Origin: Sinorhizobium saheli | GTDB lineage: Bacteria > Pseudomonadota > Alphaproteobacteria > Rhizobiales > Rhizobiaceae | NCBI RefSeq assembly: GCF_001651875.1 | Contig: NZ_LNQB01000048.1 | Span: 1 to 39,079 of the forward strand | Direction of reading: 5' to 3' | DNA: 39,079 bases | Shown: in pieces, positions 7,520 through 17,260 of the stretch | How the letters are laid out: each line of letters opens with the position of its first letter | Numbering within the stretch: position 1 is the stretch's first letter | The notes under the pieces: generated by a model | Database searches by the model: none | What the model was told of the DNA's origin: nothing | What the model saw: only the letters and a program-made list of their open reading frames with translations | Position numbers and translations under genes: made by a program

Positions 7520-10180
7520 ATGGGCTGGGTCGATCGCCTCCTCTCGCGTTTCAAAATCCGAACGAAGGTGATGCTGCTGGTGTTGCCCTTCATCCTGAGC
7601 ATCACCGCGGTCGGGGTGACGGGGATACTCGCATCCGGGCTCTTGCAAAGCCGGATGGCGATATCCAACGATGTCGCGGCATCGCTCAGCGGCTTCAAGG
7701 ATGTCTATGCGGCGATGATCAGCTTTCTCGATCGGACGACCGAAGAAAACCGTGCGCTCGTCTTCCGCAAGCTCGACGAGCAGCGCGCCGCGCTCGACGC
7801 TGCCGGCGCACGCCTGACGCCGCAGGCCGAAGGCTGGGCGGAGCTCGAAAGCGCATCCGCGGCGCTTTCTGCGATCAACGGCCGAATGGACGACCTTTGG
7901 GCTCTGCATGCCGATGAAGCCCGCCTCGAAGCCGGCATCAAAGGGGCCTTGGGAGTCATCTCGACATCGCAGGCGGATCTCTTGGCCGCCGCCACCGCCT
8001 TCGACAAGTCGATCTCCACGCAGGAAGACGACGCCAAGGAGAAACTGCGTGACGCGCAAAAGATCCTCTCGGCGATAAGCTTTGTTGCCGCGCTCGGAGA
8101 TGCATTTGCCGCGCGCAAGGACGATGGCGAGGGCTATCGGGCGCTCGCCACAGCCATGGGCGACCTGAAGGTTCACCAGAAGCTGCTTCCGATCGCGTTG
8201 CCGAAGAAATCCAGGCCGCTGGGCAAGGCCTTTTCGGCCAACGTCAGGGCCTTGAAGGCCCTCACGGACGACAAGGCGCGCCCGCCGGAAAACCTAGAGA
8301 AAATCCTGGATGTCTTCGCTGAGCTCAAAGCGCTGAAGGAGCCGCTCGAGACGGCGGCGACCGAAAAGATGCAGGACGTGTCTAAGACCTTCGATGAGCT
8401 CAATGCCTCGGTTGCCAAGGCCGGGCTCGTGATGCAGGACACGCGCCATCTTAGCGATGCCATCTACCTGACGCGCATCGCACTTGCCGAATTCATGCTC
8501 GACCGTTCCGCAGAAAAGCAGTCGACATTGGCAACGCACATCGCGCAATGCCGCAACGCGCTTTTTGCGCTGAGCTCGACCGCGGGCGATCTCGGCTTCG
8601 CCGGGGAGCAGTCGACCAAGCTCGCAACTTCCTTTGACCGGATTGAACAGTCCGCCGTCGAACTTGTCGGCGCTACCGGCAAGCGCACACAGCAATTCCA
8701 GGCCGCTGCCGACGAGATCGACCATATCGGCGAGCAGCTTTCGCTGTTCGCCGACCTGCAACGGAGTGCCGCCGGGCGCCAGAGTCAGGATGCCAATAGG
8801 CTGTCGATCGGCGCCATGGTTTTCGGCGTGATCATCGCTCTCGTCTCCGGCGCAGCCCTGGTGCTGACGCTGAAGGGGCCGATCGGGGAGATCACCCAGG
8901 CGATGCGCAATCTGGCCGGTGGCCTCATCGACACGGCTGTCGCTAACCGGAATCGCGCCGACGAGATCGGCGAGATGGCGCGTGCCCTCGACGTCTTCAA
9001 GACCAATGCGAAGGCGAAGATCGCGCTCGAACAGCGGTCCGAACGGGAGCGCGCCGCGGCCGATGCCGAGCGTGATCGCAACGAAGCGGAGAAGTCGCGC
9101 CGCGACCAGGAAATCGCCTTTGCAGTCGACGCACTGGCAGATGGGCTCGACGCCATGGCAAGGGGCCGGCTGACCTCAACGATCGAGACACCCTTCGCCC
9201 CTGCGCTTGATAAGCTGCGCACCGATTTCAACGCCGCCGTCGCGGGCCTCAGGCAAACCCTCCTCGACATCCGCACGACATCGTCCGTCATCCAGGGAAG
9301 CGGCCGTCAGATGGCCGAGGGCGCCAAGGCGCTCTCCGGTCGCACCGAGCAGCAAGCCGCGTCGCTCGAAGAGACGACCGCAAGCGTTGATGAGATCGTC
9401 GCCACCATCCGCAGGGCAGCCGACCAGGCGGCCAATGCCGACAATACGGTCTCCAAGGCCAAGCAAGACGCCGATCGCTCCACCGTCGTCGTGGGCAATG
9501 CCACGGCGGCCATGGGGCGGATCGAGGCCGCCTCCAGCCATATCGGCCACATCATCGAGGTCATCGACGACATCGCATTCCAGATCAATCTGCTGGCGCT
9601 CAATGCGGGCATCGAGGCGGCGCGCGCCGGCGAAGCCGGCAAGGGTTTTGCCGTCGTCGCCCAGGAGGTGCGGGAACTCGCGCAGCGGTCCGCCGGGGCC
9701 GCCCGGGAGATTGCTACGCTGATCGGCAACTCTACCGCCGAAGTCGCCAAGGGCGCCGGCCTCGTCTCCGAAACCGGTGCTGCATTGCTGGATATCTCCA
9801 AGCACATCCTCGAGATCTCGACCCAGATCGAGGCGCTCGCGCTGTCGAGCCGGGAGCAGGCTACATCGATCGCCGAGGTGAACGTCGCGATCACGCGGCT
9901 CGACCAGCTGACGCAAAGCAACGGAGCCATGGCCGAGGAGACACAAGCCGCGAGCTGGACGCTGTCGGGCGAGGCGGACTACCTGATGGAACTCGTCGAC
10001 CGGTTCGACCTTGGTGATGAAGGCGGCTTAGTCCAGGATACAACCTGGCCAGGAGATCAAGCCGCAAAGATCGAGATAGCAGCAGTCATCCCCACGGGAG
10101 AAATTCATCGGGATGACGCCTTCGGCCGGCTTGCCGGAAATATCGGACAGCGCTCTTTAGCGAGGACTAGATCACGATAA
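7520..10180 (+). CDS. methyl-accepting chemotaxis protein with large sensor domain
   Basis: This 886-residue transmembrane chemoreceptor relays ligand signals to CheA/CheW. TM1 is at about 18-42 ([16 protein letters not shown]). A long, all-helical periplasmic region of roughly 380 residues follows; its size suits a bimodular helical sensor. TM2 is at about 428-452, followed by HAMP segments. The signalling domain carries the conserved hairpin tip ([21 protein letters not shown]) near residues 685-710. The C-terminal tail has no CheR-docking pentapeptide like NWETF. The start at 7520 (MGWVDRL) puts TM1 at the usual distance. Its last 14 bases overlap convergently with the 3' end of bioZ. No other che genes are in the window. 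Confidence 0.9.
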   Translation: MGWVDRLLSRFKIRTKVMLLVLPFILSITAVGVTGILASGLLQSRMAISNDVAASLSGFKDVYAAMISFLDRTTEENRALVFRKLDEQRAALDAAGARLTPQAEGWAELESASAALSAINGRMDDLWALHADEARLEAGIKGALGVISTSQADLLAAATAFDKSISTQEDDAKEKLRDAQKILSAISFVAALGDAFAARKDDGEGYRALATAMGDLKVHQKLLPIALPKKSRPLGKAFSANVRALKALTDDKARPPENLEKILDVFAELKALKEPLETAATEKMQDVSKTFDELNASVAKAGLVMQDTRHLSDAIYLTRIALAEFMLDRSAEKQSTLATHIAQCRNALFALSSTAGDLGFAGEQSTKLATSFDRIEQSAVELVGATGKRTQQFQAAADEIDHIGEQLSLFADLQRSAAGRQSQDANRLSIGAMVFGVIIALVSGAALVLTLKGPIGEITQAMRNLAGGLIDTAVANRNRADEIGEMARALDVFKTNAKAKIALEQRSERERAAADAERDRNEAEKSRRDQEIAFAVDALADGLDAMARGRLTSTIETPFAPALDKLRTDFNAAVAGLRQTLLDIRTTSSVIQGSGRQMAEGAKALSGRTEQQAASLEETTASVDEIVATIRRAADQAANADNTVSKAKQDADRSTVVVGNATAAMGRIEAASSHIGHIIEVIDDIAFQINLLALNAGIEAARAGEAGKGFAVVAQEVRELAQRSAGAAREIATLIGNSTAEVAKGAGLVSETGAALLDISKHILEISTQIEALALSSREQATSIAEVNVAITRLDQLTQSNGAMAEETQAASWTLSGEADYLMELVDRFDLGDEGGLVQDTTWPGDQAAKIEIAAVIPTGEIHRDDAFGRLAGNIGQRSLARTRSR

Positions 10181-11159
10181 TCCCCGCTCCGCCCGCTAGG
10201 CCGGCACCGGCTGCAGTCAGAAGCAGCGTCTCGCCGTCAGCGAATGTCTTCCTTTGGTTGGCAACCGACAACGAGAGCGGGATGGTGGCAGCAGAGGAAT
10301 TGCCAAAGGTTTCGATCGTCCTGACCGTCTTTCCGGGATCGATGGCAAGATTGCTGCACACCACGTCAAACATGCGCGCGTTGGCTTGATGCGGAACGAA
10401 GCGGTCGATCTCGGCAGCTGCAATTCCCGCCTGCTGCAGCACGCGCTCGGACGTTCGGGTCATCAGGGCGACGGCACGGGAGAACACCTCGCGGCCATCG
10501 CGCATCGTCATCAGGAAATCCTCTGCAGGAGTACCGCTGGCAAAGGGCCGACTGCTGCCGCCACCCGGTATGTGGATCAGATCGTAGCCGCTCCCATCCG
10601 ATACGAGATCGGCGGAGAGGAGGCCGCGCTGCCGGTCCCCGCATGGCGCAAGCACGACCGCGCCGGCGGCGTCGGCAAAGAGCACTGCACTCGCCCGCTC
10701 GGCGGGATTGATGCGGCGACTTAAAATATTGGCGGCGACGACGAGAACGGCGCGGCCGTGGGCGCGGACGAAACCGTCGGCGAGCGTCAGCGCATAGAGA
10801 AAACCCGAACAGGCGCCGGCGAGATCAATCGCCCCGGATCGTTCGAGGCCCAGCCTGTGTGCAAGGAGCGGCGCCGACGGCGGCAGAAGATGATCCGGCG
10901 TCGAGGTGGCGAGCAGTGTCAGCGCGATTTCGCTTCGCGCGATACCGGCATTGTCGAGCGCCATGCGGCCGGCCTCAGCGGCAAGGCCGCTCAGCGTATC
11001 TCCCTCTTCAGCCCAGTGGCGCGTTCGAATCCCGGTCCGGCGCTCGATCCAACCTACCTCAAGCCCGAAACGCGCTTCGATCTCGGCATTGTCGACGCAG
11101 CGTGCCGGCACGGCGTGCCCGAACCCGGCCAGGCGAGAGGATCGTGTCCGCATCGTCAT
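10167..11159 (-). CDS. bioZ: BioZ-type beta-ketoacyl-ACP synthase III
   Basis: This 330-residue FabH-fold condensing enzyme has the full Cys-His-Asn triad: Cys in [10 protein letters not shown] (about residue 116), His in [10 protein letters not shown] and Asn in [10 protein letters not shown]. Downstream of a bioA remnant in Rhizobiaceae, a KAS III gene is best read as bioZ. In alpha-proteobacteria BioZ condenses glutaryl-CoA with malonyl-ACP to begin the pimeloyl moiety of biotin (established for Agrobacterium; here inferred). ATG 11159 overlaps the bioA stop as ATGA, the coupling expected of the native operon. The upstream operon is lost, so expression is uncertain. A plain FabH paralogue is the alternative. 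Confidence 0.8.
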   Translation of the reverse strand: MTMRTRSSRLAGFGHAVPARCVDNAEIEARFGLEVGWIERRTGIRTRHWAEEGDTLSGLAAEAGRMALDNAGIARSEIALTLLATSTPDHLLPPSAPLLAHRLGLERSGAIDLAGACSGFLYALTLADGFVRAHGRAVLVVAANILSRRINPAERASAVLFADAAGAVVLAPCGDRQRGLLSADLVSDGSGYDLIHIPGGGSSRPFASGTPAEDFLMTMRDGREVFSRAVALMTRTSERVLQQAGIAAAEIDRFVPHQANARMFDVVCSNLAIDPGKTVRTIETFGNSSAATIPLSLSVANQRKTFADGETLLLTAAGAGLAGGAGIIVI

Positions 11160-11635
11160 GCCTTCCCGAGAACGATGGAGGCCACCTCGTCGATGGCGTC
11201 ATAGGCAAGCCCGAGCTCATCCGCGGTCACACAATAGGGCGGCATCAGGTAGATGACATTGCCGAGCGGACGGATAAGCAGACCGCGCTCGCGAAACAGC
11301 CGGCGCATGCGCGGACCGACCTCGGCAAGGTAGCCGCCGGATGGCACGACGAGGTCGAGCGCCGCGATCGTTCCCATCTGGCGCATATTGGTAAAGCGGT
11401 CGTCGCCTTCAAACCGCGCCAGGTTCTTTCGGTGCATGGCCTCAAGACTTTCGATCCGCTCGAGCACCGGCTCGTTGCGCCAGATATCGAGATTGGCGAC
11501 GGCGGCGGCGCAGGCGATCGGATTGGATATGGTGCATGTCGCGTACCTGCGGGTCTGGCGGTCTGGCGCGTCGCGGAGGCGCTGGAATAGGGCACGGTCG
11601 GCATCAACACCGGCGGCTGTCATCCCAAGCCGCAC
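11156..11635 (-). pseudogene. bioA: 3' fragment of bioA (DAPA aminotransferase)
   Basis: The last roughly 125 codons match the C-terminal part of adenosylmethionine-8-amino-7-oxononanoate aminotransferase. The pattern runs from SNPIACAAAVAN through the small-domain residues to a normal stop that overlaps bioZ as ATGA. The N-terminal two-thirds, including the PLP-lysine region, is absent. The sequence before NPIACAAA (about 11540-11635) no longer matches BioA and looks rearranged. The enzyme cannot be functional. The fragment shows that a bioA-bioZ operon end was moved here and truncated next to trbI. Confidence 0.75.
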
Positions 11636-11763
11636 CGTTCGGCGGCATCAATCCATCGGGCATAGGGTGCGAGGGTCTCGGCATTGCCTCGAAGACCATC
11701 TCGAGATGAATTATCTTTGCTGGGCGGGCTTTGGCAAATCGCCCGTTACAACGACGCTCATTG

Positions 11764-13065
11764 CTAATTCCGGTAGGTGCCTGGAAAGATAATATCCTGG
11801 TCGACCAGGATGTTGAACTTGTAACCCGGTCTGATCTCAAGCGTTGGCTGGACATTGAGGTTTCGACTGATCGTCTGCTCGGCGACGCGGCCAAAGCTCT
11901 CCGCGAAGTTCCGTCGTGCTGCATCGGACGCGGTTTCCTGGGTTGCCAGCGTCGCGCTGTCCGGCATCGACGCATCGATCCCCGTTCCGATCAGCGCGAT
12001 AAGCGCCGCCGAACCGAAGGTCCTGAAATAGTGGTTGTTCACCTTGTCGTGGAAGCCGCCATAGCCTTGAGCATCCGTGCCGGCCATGCCGCCGATCTGC
12101 AGCGTTGAACCATTCGGGAAGATCAGGTCCGTCCAGACGACGAGCACCCGGCTTTGACCAAAGGACACCTTGCTGTCGTAGCGTCCGAAGAGCTTTGCCC
12201 CCTGGGGAATCAGCAAGCGATGTCCGGTGGCGCTGTCATACACATTCTGGCCGACCTGGGCGGTGATGCGACCCGGCAGATCGCTGTTGATCCCGGTGAT
12301 CAATGTTGCAGGAATGACCGAACCCCGCTTGAGCTCATAGGGAGAGAGCTGCGGCACGACCCGGTTCGAGAGATAGCCGAGCTCCCTGATGTCGGCATTA
12401 AAGAAGTCCTCCTTGGACGCCTGCCCGTTCTGATCCACGTCCTGTCCGGGCAGGCCGTTTCTGAGGGCTGCGGCATAGAGATCCGCGGCCGACGTCTGCG
12501 CGCCCGCGGTCGTCGTTGATGAGGAGTCCTTTGCACCGGTATTTTGTGCCTTCGCCTCAAGCTTGCTGCGGTCGATCGCAAGCGGCGCATCGAAGGCTGC
12601 GGCGTTCGCCTGCAGTCGCACCATGCGCTGCCGGTAGCGCTCGCGCAGATATTGCTCTTCCTGTTCGCGCTGGAGGCGCGCACGCCATTCGTCATCGGTA
12701 GCGTCCTCCCTGTTCGGGGTCTGGTCTTCCGCCATCTTTGGCTGTTCCGCAAACGGAGTTGCTTCTTCCTTCTTGGTCTCGACGGGAGTCGGCTGGAAGT
12801 TCTGGGCCTTCTCCGGCTCGCCGATGATGCCGTCCGTCACACCCTGCTTGAGTTGATCGGCATAAGTCGATGCGGGATTACCGGTGGTCTGATCGAGCCC
12901 CTGGTCCTTGCCGAAGAACAGACCGCGGTTCGTCAGACCGAAGAAGATCACCGCCAGGAACACGACGACAAACCCGATCACGACAATCACGGGCAGGCGG
13001 TTGATCCGCTGCATCGGTCTCGCCTGACTGTGGGCGGCCCCACCCAGTTGAATCGACTGCGTCAT
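11764..13065 (-). CDS. trbI: TrbI, VirB10-like T4SS channel protein
   Basis: The 433-residue protein is the inner- to outer-membrane spanning subunit of the conjugative type IV secretion channel. One TM segment lies at about 25-46 (LPVIVVIGFVVVFLAVIFFGL). It is followed by a Pro/Glu-rich periplasmic spacer and a C-terminal VirB10 beta-barrel domain from about 230. Typical elements are VIPATLITGINSDLPG, LLIPQGAKLFGRYD and a final FNILVDQDIIF. ATG 13065 has a GGAG ribosome site, 10 bases after the trbH stop. It is the last gene of the trb operon. Length and motifs match Ti-plasmid TrbI. Confidence 0.95.
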   Translation of the reverse strand: MTQSIQLGGAAHSQARPMQRINRLPVIVVIGFVVVFLAVIFFGLTNRGLFFGKDQGLDQTTGNPASTYADQLKQGVTDGIIGEPEKAQNFQPTPVETKKEEATPFAEQPKMAEDQTPNREDATDDEWRARLQREQEEQYLRERYRQRMVRLQANAAAFDAPLAIDRSKLEAKAQNTGAKDSSSTTTAGAQTSAADLYAAALRNGLPGQDVDQNGQASKEDFFNADIRELGYLSNRVVPQLSPYELKRGSVIPATLITGINSDLPGRITAQVGQNVYDSATGHRLLIPQGAKLFGRYDSKVSFGQSRVLVVWTDLIFPNGSTLQIGGMAGTDAQGYGGFHDKVNNHYFRTFGSAALIALIGTGIDASMPDSATLATQETASDAARRNFAESFGRVAEQTISRNLNVQPTLEIRPGYKFNILVDQDIIFPGTYRN

Positions 13066-13075
13066 GGCTCTCTCC

Positions 13076-13528
13076 TCACCCTTTCCGCATCACCGACAGC
13101 GGGCTTGCCGGCGTGGCGCCGGCTTCCGTTACCGTGTAGGCGCGTCCGATGTCGACCGTCGCGGTGGAGAGCCGGGCGAGCACCTGGTCCTCATAGGGCT
13201 GCAGCGCATAGGCGATTGCCACCAGTTTTGCCTTGTCATCAGTCTTCTGGTCGGTGACAACAGAATAGCCCCAGCCTTTGAGCGCCGCCTCCAGCGCCTG
13301 GCCGAACGGCGAGCCATCGGGCTTCAGCGCAACTGTTGCCTTTCCCGGGCCGATCTGCTCCGCAAAACGGCTCACCATGTCACCGGCAATGGCGCTTGCC
13401 GCCGGTCCTGAGATTTCCGCCGGAGCATTGCTGGCGACCAGGTCCTCGGGACCGGTTGCCTGGCACCCGGAAGTCATCACGACGGCGGCAGCCGCGAAGG
13501 CTTGCAGAAGGAGGGATCCGACGCGCAT
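13076..13528 (-). CDS. trbH: TrbH, conjugal transfer lipoprotein
   Basis: This 150-residue protein has a lipoprotein signal peptide: [18 protein letters not shown], then the lipobox TSGC with the lipidated cysteine at about residue 22. The mature part contains a compact domain with [19 protein letters not shown] and then a beta-rich tail. The placement between trbG and trbI is the canonical one. ATG 13528 overlaps the trbG stop as TGATG; a GTG one codon upstream is the alternative. TrbH is a small outer-membrane-associated partner of the TrbG/TrbI core, in the VirB7-like position. Confidence 0.9.
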   Translation of the reverse strand: MRVGSLLLQAFAAAAVVMTSGCQATGPEDLVASNAPAEISGPAASAIAGDMVSRFAEQIGPGKATVALKPDGSPFGQALEAALKGWGYSVVTDQKTDDKAKLVAIAYALQPYEDQVLARLSTATVDIGRAYTVTEAGATPASPLSVMRKG

Positions 13529-14370
13529 CACCGCCCTCCCCGCCTGATCGTCACCTTCTGCTGCTTCCAGCCGACGCCAGAAACGAGGACGGCGCGGTCG
13601 ATATTGTAGTCGACCACCATCATTCCGCTCTTCATGCGATAGTTGACGATGCGGTTTTCGCCGCCGGAGACGACGAAGAGCACCGGCGCATCCTGGCCGG
13701 CGAGCGAGCGCGGGAACTGGATATAGGTCTTGGCGCCATCGCTATAGACCCTTGTCGGCCGCCAGCTCGCCCTGCCCGAGACCGAATAGCCGAAGTTCAG
13801 CTTCTCGGCCGGCACGTTTGCGCCGGGAATCGTGCTTGCCTCAAGCCGCGCATTGATGTCGGCAAGCTTTGACGAGACGTCTTCCGGATATTCGAAGCCG
13901 ACGCGTGCCATATACTGCGTGGCGTTGGATTTCAGCTGAATGTGATAGGTGCGCCGTGAGGTGGTCACCACCATCGAGGTGATGAGCCCTGGTTCGGACG
14001 GCTTGACGATCAGGTGGATTGCCTGGCCTCCGACCGCACCCGACGTCGCCGGCTCCACCTTCCATCGCACCATGTCGCCGACGAGCACGTCGCGGACCAC
14101 TTCCCCGGCCTGGAGCTCGATATCGCAGACCTGGAGCGGTGAGCAGACCACCGACGGCTGGATCTCCCCGAACAGGAAGATCACCTTGCCGTCGGCGCCC
14201 TTGGTGACGAGTCCCCTGCCCGCTCGCCACTGGTTCGAGATCGTTGCGCCCTTGGTCTCGTTGGCGCTCATCGACTGCGCGAAAGCAGCCGGAGGGAGGA
14301 TGGCGAGCGCCAGGGCAGCAGATAGCAGTGCCCGTTCGAGGGCTGTGTTCGTAGTCGCATTCATCGGCAT
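13528..14370 (-). CDS. trbG: TrbG, VirB9-like T4SS outer-membrane core protein
   Basis: A protein of about 280 residues with a cleavable signal peptide (hydrophobic run [17 protein letters not shown], then AQS). The mature protein has the VirB9/CagX pattern: an N-terminal beta domain with [18 protein letters not shown] and a C-terminal domain with [24 protein letters not shown] and a final KVTIRRG. It forms the outer ring with TrbI and TrbH. ATG 14370 is used; TTG 14379 (overlapping the trbF stop) and ATG 14364 are alternatives and hard to separate. Confidence 0.95.
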   Translation of the reverse strand: MPMNATTNTALERALLSAALALAILPPAAFAQSMSANETKGATISNQWRAGRGLVTKGADGKVIFLFGEIQPSVVCSPLQVCDIELQAGEVVRDVLVGDMVRWKVEPATSGAVGGQAIHLIVKPSEPGLITSMVVTTSRRTYHIQLKSNATQYMARVGFEYPEDVSSKLADINARLEASTIPGANVPAEKLNFGYSVSGRASWRPTRVYSDGAKTYIQFPRSLAGQDAPVLFVVSGGENRIVNYRMKSGMMVVDYNIDRAVLVSGVGWKQQKVTIRRGGR

Positions 14371-14375
14371 GCCTT

Positions 14376-15038
14376 TCAAAGCTGCGCGGTCCAGTCGAAG
14401 TCACGCAGGTAGAGACCAAGGGGGTTGAGACGAATGACGCTTTCATCCTGCGGCGGATTGAGCGTCACGGTGGCGACACCGCGGAAGCGTCTTACACCGG
14501 TTTCCTTACCCTTGCGGTCGCGCTCATATTCGGTCCAATCGATCTGGTAGGATTGTTTCGACAGTGCCACAATGTTGTTCACCTCGATCGCGACCGTCGC
14601 AGTCTTCGCCTTCTCGAACGGAGAATTGCCGCGGAACCAGCTGTTGACCTTCTCGGTCGCCGGATCGTTGGTTCTGAGCAGCGCATAGGTCCGATCGATA
14701 TACTGCTTCTGCACCACCGCATCCGGTGTGACCGACCGGAAGTTCGTCACGAAGCTGCCAAGCGTGGCGCGCACCACCCGCGGATCGGCATATTCGATCT
14801 GCTCAGGGAAACCGGCATTGGCCGCCGTCCCGAGCTTGTCGACCTCGACGATATAGGGGATGAGCTTCACTTGCGTGCTCTGGTAAAGCGCATAGGAAAA
14901 GCCGATGACGGCCATCAGCATGCCGGTCAGGCCGACGATGCGCCAGGCCGCGGCAGCCTTCACATAGGAGCCGTAGCGCTCGGTCCATTCGTTGCGGGCA
15001 GCAATGTACGGATTAGCGGGCGGGGTTGATCCGGCCAT
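14376..15038 (-). CDS. trbF: TrbF, VirB8-like T4SS assembly protein
   Basis: The 220-residue inner-membrane protein has a short cytoplasmic N-terminus and one TM segment at about 32-52 ([20 protein letters not shown]). The rest is a periplasmic NTF2-like VirB8 domain with YIVEVDKLG, a central [10 protein letters not shown] segment and a C-terminal [13 protein letters not shown]. VirB8 proteins nucleate assembly of the channel at the inner membrane. ATG 15038 lies 13 bases after the trbL stop. Size and neighbours agree with Ti-plasmid TrbF. Confidence 0.95.
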   Translation of the reverse strand: MAGSTPPANPYIAARNEWTERYGSYVKAAAAWRIVGLTGMLMAVIGFSYALYQSTQVKLIPYIVEVDKLGTAANAGFPEQIEYADPRVVRATLGSFVTNFRSVTPDAVVQKQYIDRTYALLRTNDPATEKVNSWFRGNSPFEKAKTATVAIEVNNIVALSKQSYQIDWTEYERDRKGKETGVRRFRGVATVTLNPPQDESVIRLNPLGLYLRDFDWTAQL

Positions 15039-15051
15039 GTCTCATCAGCCT

Positions 15052-16236
15052 TTATTTGTTCTCGTCGAGGGGCGGGGGCGTCGGCCGGCCGGAATGCCGG
15101 GTCTGGTCGAGCTTGGCATTGGCGAGCCCGAGCAACGAACCGGCATAGGCGCCGGGCGAAGCGATGGCCTTTTCCTTCGCCGCCGAACCGGCTGCCATTG
15201 CGGCGCTGCCGATGCCTGATGCCATGCCGCGCAGGGCCGCGCCGGCAAAGGACGAGCCGGCCGCTCTCGCCGAACTCGCCGTCTGAACGCCCCTCGTGGC
15301 AGCGGCCGCGCCGAGGAAGGCGGCGCCGGCGGCAAAGCTCGCGGCCTGGCCGCCATGCCGGATCGCTTCCATTCCGCCCGAAACCGAAGCGCCCTGGACG
15401 ACGCCCTGCAGGATCGGCGGCACATACATGGCGATGACGAAGACCACGACCGAGATGCCTGCGATCGCCAGCGTCGTGATGAACTGCTCGGATGTCGCCG
15501 TCGGCGTCTCCGCCAGACCGAGCAGGACATCGGAACCGATCTTGGCGATCATGACGAGTGCCATCAGCTTCATGCCGACTGAGAAGGCATAGACCAGATA
15601 TTTGACCGCGAAGTCTTTGGTGTAAGACGAGCCGCCGAGGCCGAGCATGATCATGCCGGCGAGCAGCCCGACATACATCTCCACCATCACCGCGATGAAG
15701 ATCGCGGCGACCAGACTGAAGGAGATGACCACCACGACCATGGCGAAGACGGCGGCAATCGCCAGAGCATTGTCCTCGAAGAGGCCGAACTTCGCCTGTT
15801 CGGACATTTTCGAGGCGACGCGAATGCCGGCGTCGAAAATATTGGCGGGCGAAGCCGAGCCGCCGCCGGCGCCGATCTGATAGAGACTGTCGACGACCGC
15901 TTTCGCCACGCTCGGCCCCTGGTCGAGGACGAAGGCGAAGAAGCCGATGAACAGCACGCGCCGGACGAGCTCGGCAAACCAGCCGTCAAGCGAGGCGGTG
16001 TTGATCGCGAGCCAAACCGCAGCAATCCCGACCTCGATCCCGGCGAGGATCCAGAACAGCGAGCGCGCCGCATTCATCACCGTCGTCTCCCACCCCTTGG
16101 CGGCGGCGGCGACGTGGCTCTCCAAAGTGGTGAGCACCGATCCCTGCTGCGCGAGCGCCGGAGCGCTCGCCAGGAGAACGATCGCGATCGTGATGGAGAC
16201 GAGCTCCATTTTCCCTGAGACACGAACGGTCACCAT
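15052..16236 (-). CDS. trbL: TrbL, VirB6-like polytopic T4SS protein
   Basis: This 394-residue integral membrane protein has a signal-like N-terminus (ELVSITIAIVLLASAPALAQ). Several TM helices lie between about 45 and 270, with runs such as VFAMVVVVISFSLVAAIFIAVMV and a later IAGISVVVFVIAMYVPPILQ. The C-terminal 120 residues are Ala/Gly-rich and soluble, ending PTPPPLDENK, which is typical of TrbL. It forms the inner-membrane part of the translocation channel. ATG 16236 overlaps the trbK stop by a few bases; the frame is open further upstream, but that part belongs to trbK in another frame. Confidence 0.95.
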   Translation of the reverse strand: MVTVRVSGKMELVSITIAIVLLASAPALAQQGSVLTTLESHVAAAAKGWETTVMNAARSLFWILAGIEVGIAAVWLAINTASLDGWFAELVRRVLFIGFFAFVLDQGPSVAKAVVDSLYQIGAGGGSASPANIFDAGIRVASKMSEQAKFGLFEDNALAIAAVFAMVVVVISFSLVAAIFIAVMVEMYVGLLAGMIMLGLGGSSYTKDFAVKYLVYAFSVGMKLMALVMIAKIGSDVLLGLAETPTATSEQFITTLAIAGISVVVFVIAMYVPPILQGVVQGASVSGGMEAIRHGGQAASFAAGAAFLGAAAATRGVQTASSARAAGSSFAGAALRGMASGIGSAAMAAGSAAKEKAIASPGAYAGSLLGLANAKLDQTRHSGRPTPPPLDENK

Positions 16237-16454
16237 CTCGGCTTCATCTCCTGTCCGCCGCGAATGTCCCGCTCCGGATCGCCGCTGAAGAACTTTTCCC
16301 GGTGCGCCTTGCGCTTTGCTTCGGATGCGGGCTGCACGACCGCGCCCGCTCCCGATTGGCCCGCGGGATGCGGCTGCACGCCGAGCCAGGCGGCGCCCGC
16401 GGCGAGTGCGGCGATCCCTGCCAGTGCAAGGGCGATGATCAGACGCGGGCTCAC
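16230..16454 (-). CDS. trbK: TrbK, entry-exclusion-type lipoprotein
   Basis: This 74-residue protein has an N-terminal hydrophobic segment (RLIIALALAGIAALAAGAAWL) and a charged tail ending RDIRGGQEMKPRW. Size and place between trbJ and trbL match TrbK, which limits redundant transfer into cells already holding a related plasmid. The GTG start at 16454 overlaps the trbJ stop as GTGA. No lipobox cysteine is present, unlike RP4 TrbK. The C-terminal ERDIRGGQ..PRW sequence is nearly identical to the end of TrbJ, a shared tail noted under findings. Confidence 0.85.
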   Translation of the reverse strand: MSPRLIIALALAGIAALAAGAAWLGVQPHPAGQSGAGAVVQPASEAKRKAHREKFFSGDPERDIRGGQEMKPRW

Positions 16455-17260
16455 CAGCGCGGCTCAATGACCTGGCCGCCGCGGATATCCCGCTCGGTGG
16501 CGCTGAAGAACTGCTCGCGCCGCGCCTGGGCGAGGTCCCTCTGCGCCTGCTCCGACCGGTACCAGGTTCCCATCATCGTCATCTGTTGAGAGACGAGACC
16601 GCGCAGCTTCTGCATCTGCGCCACCTGCTGGGCGGCGATCTCATGGCCGACCTGCAGCGCCTTCATCTGCCCATCTGCCGTCTCCGACATGGAGCGGATC
16701 GAACTCATCGTCGCCTCCTCGCTCGAGAACTGTTCGGCGGTGAGGTTCGCAGCCTTCAGCGTGCCGGCGATCGTGTCGCGGTTGGTGTTCGACCAGGTCT
16801 GGTAGGAGCTCGAAAAGGTCGCATTGTCGGGCAGTGTCGTCCTGAAATTCCCGTAACTCTGAAACCGCTGGCTCATCACGTCGTCGATATTACCCATCGA
16901 AAACGCGATCCCCTGCCCCTCAGCGACGATGCTCTGCAATTGCTGCAGGTCGCTCTCCACCTGTCCCCAGACATGGCTCGGCAGCTGCGCCGTGTTCTGC
17001 AGCATGTTCTGGTAGATGTTCAGCTGGTTCTGGATCTGCTGAGCCAGCTGGTTGATCTGCGTGATCTGGTTATTCACCTGCTCGGCCGACTTGCCGACCA
17101 GCGAAATCAGCTCGGCATTGTTGGCAAGCTGGGTCCATTCGGTTGCCTGGCCCGTGACGCCGCCGGCCTGGACGGAGACGGGCTGGCTGACTACGATGAC
17201 GGTCGCCGTGAGCGTTGCGGCAGTCATGAACTCACGTGGACGAAAGAAGCGTTTCGGCAT
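16451..17260 (-). CDS. trbJ: TrbJ, VirB5-like T4SS protein
   Basis: The 269-residue secreted protein begins with a signal peptide (FMTAATLTATVIVVSQPVSVQA). The rest is long alpha-helical, Gln-rich sequence with coiled-coil character (QITQINQLAQQIQNQLNIY), as in VirB5/TrbJ minor pilus subunits. The end is ERDIRGGQVIEPRW. ATG 17260 is within the 3' end of trbE (29-base overlap), so translation is probably coupled. It should sit at the pilus tip or stabilise pilus assembly. Confidence 0.95.
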   Translation of the reverse strand: MPKRFFRPREFMTAATLTATVIVVSQPVSVQAGGVTGQATEWTQLANNAELISLVGKSAEQVNNQITQINQLAQQIQNQLNIYQNMLQNTAQLPSHVWGQVESDLQQLQSIVAEGQGIAFSMGNIDDVMSQRFQSYGNFRTTLPDNATFSSSYQTWSNTNRDTIAGTLKAANLTAEQFSSEEATMSSIRSMSETADGQMKALQVGHEIAAQQVAQMQKLRGLVSQQMTMMGTWYRSEQAQRDLAQARREQFFSATERDIRGGQVIEPRW

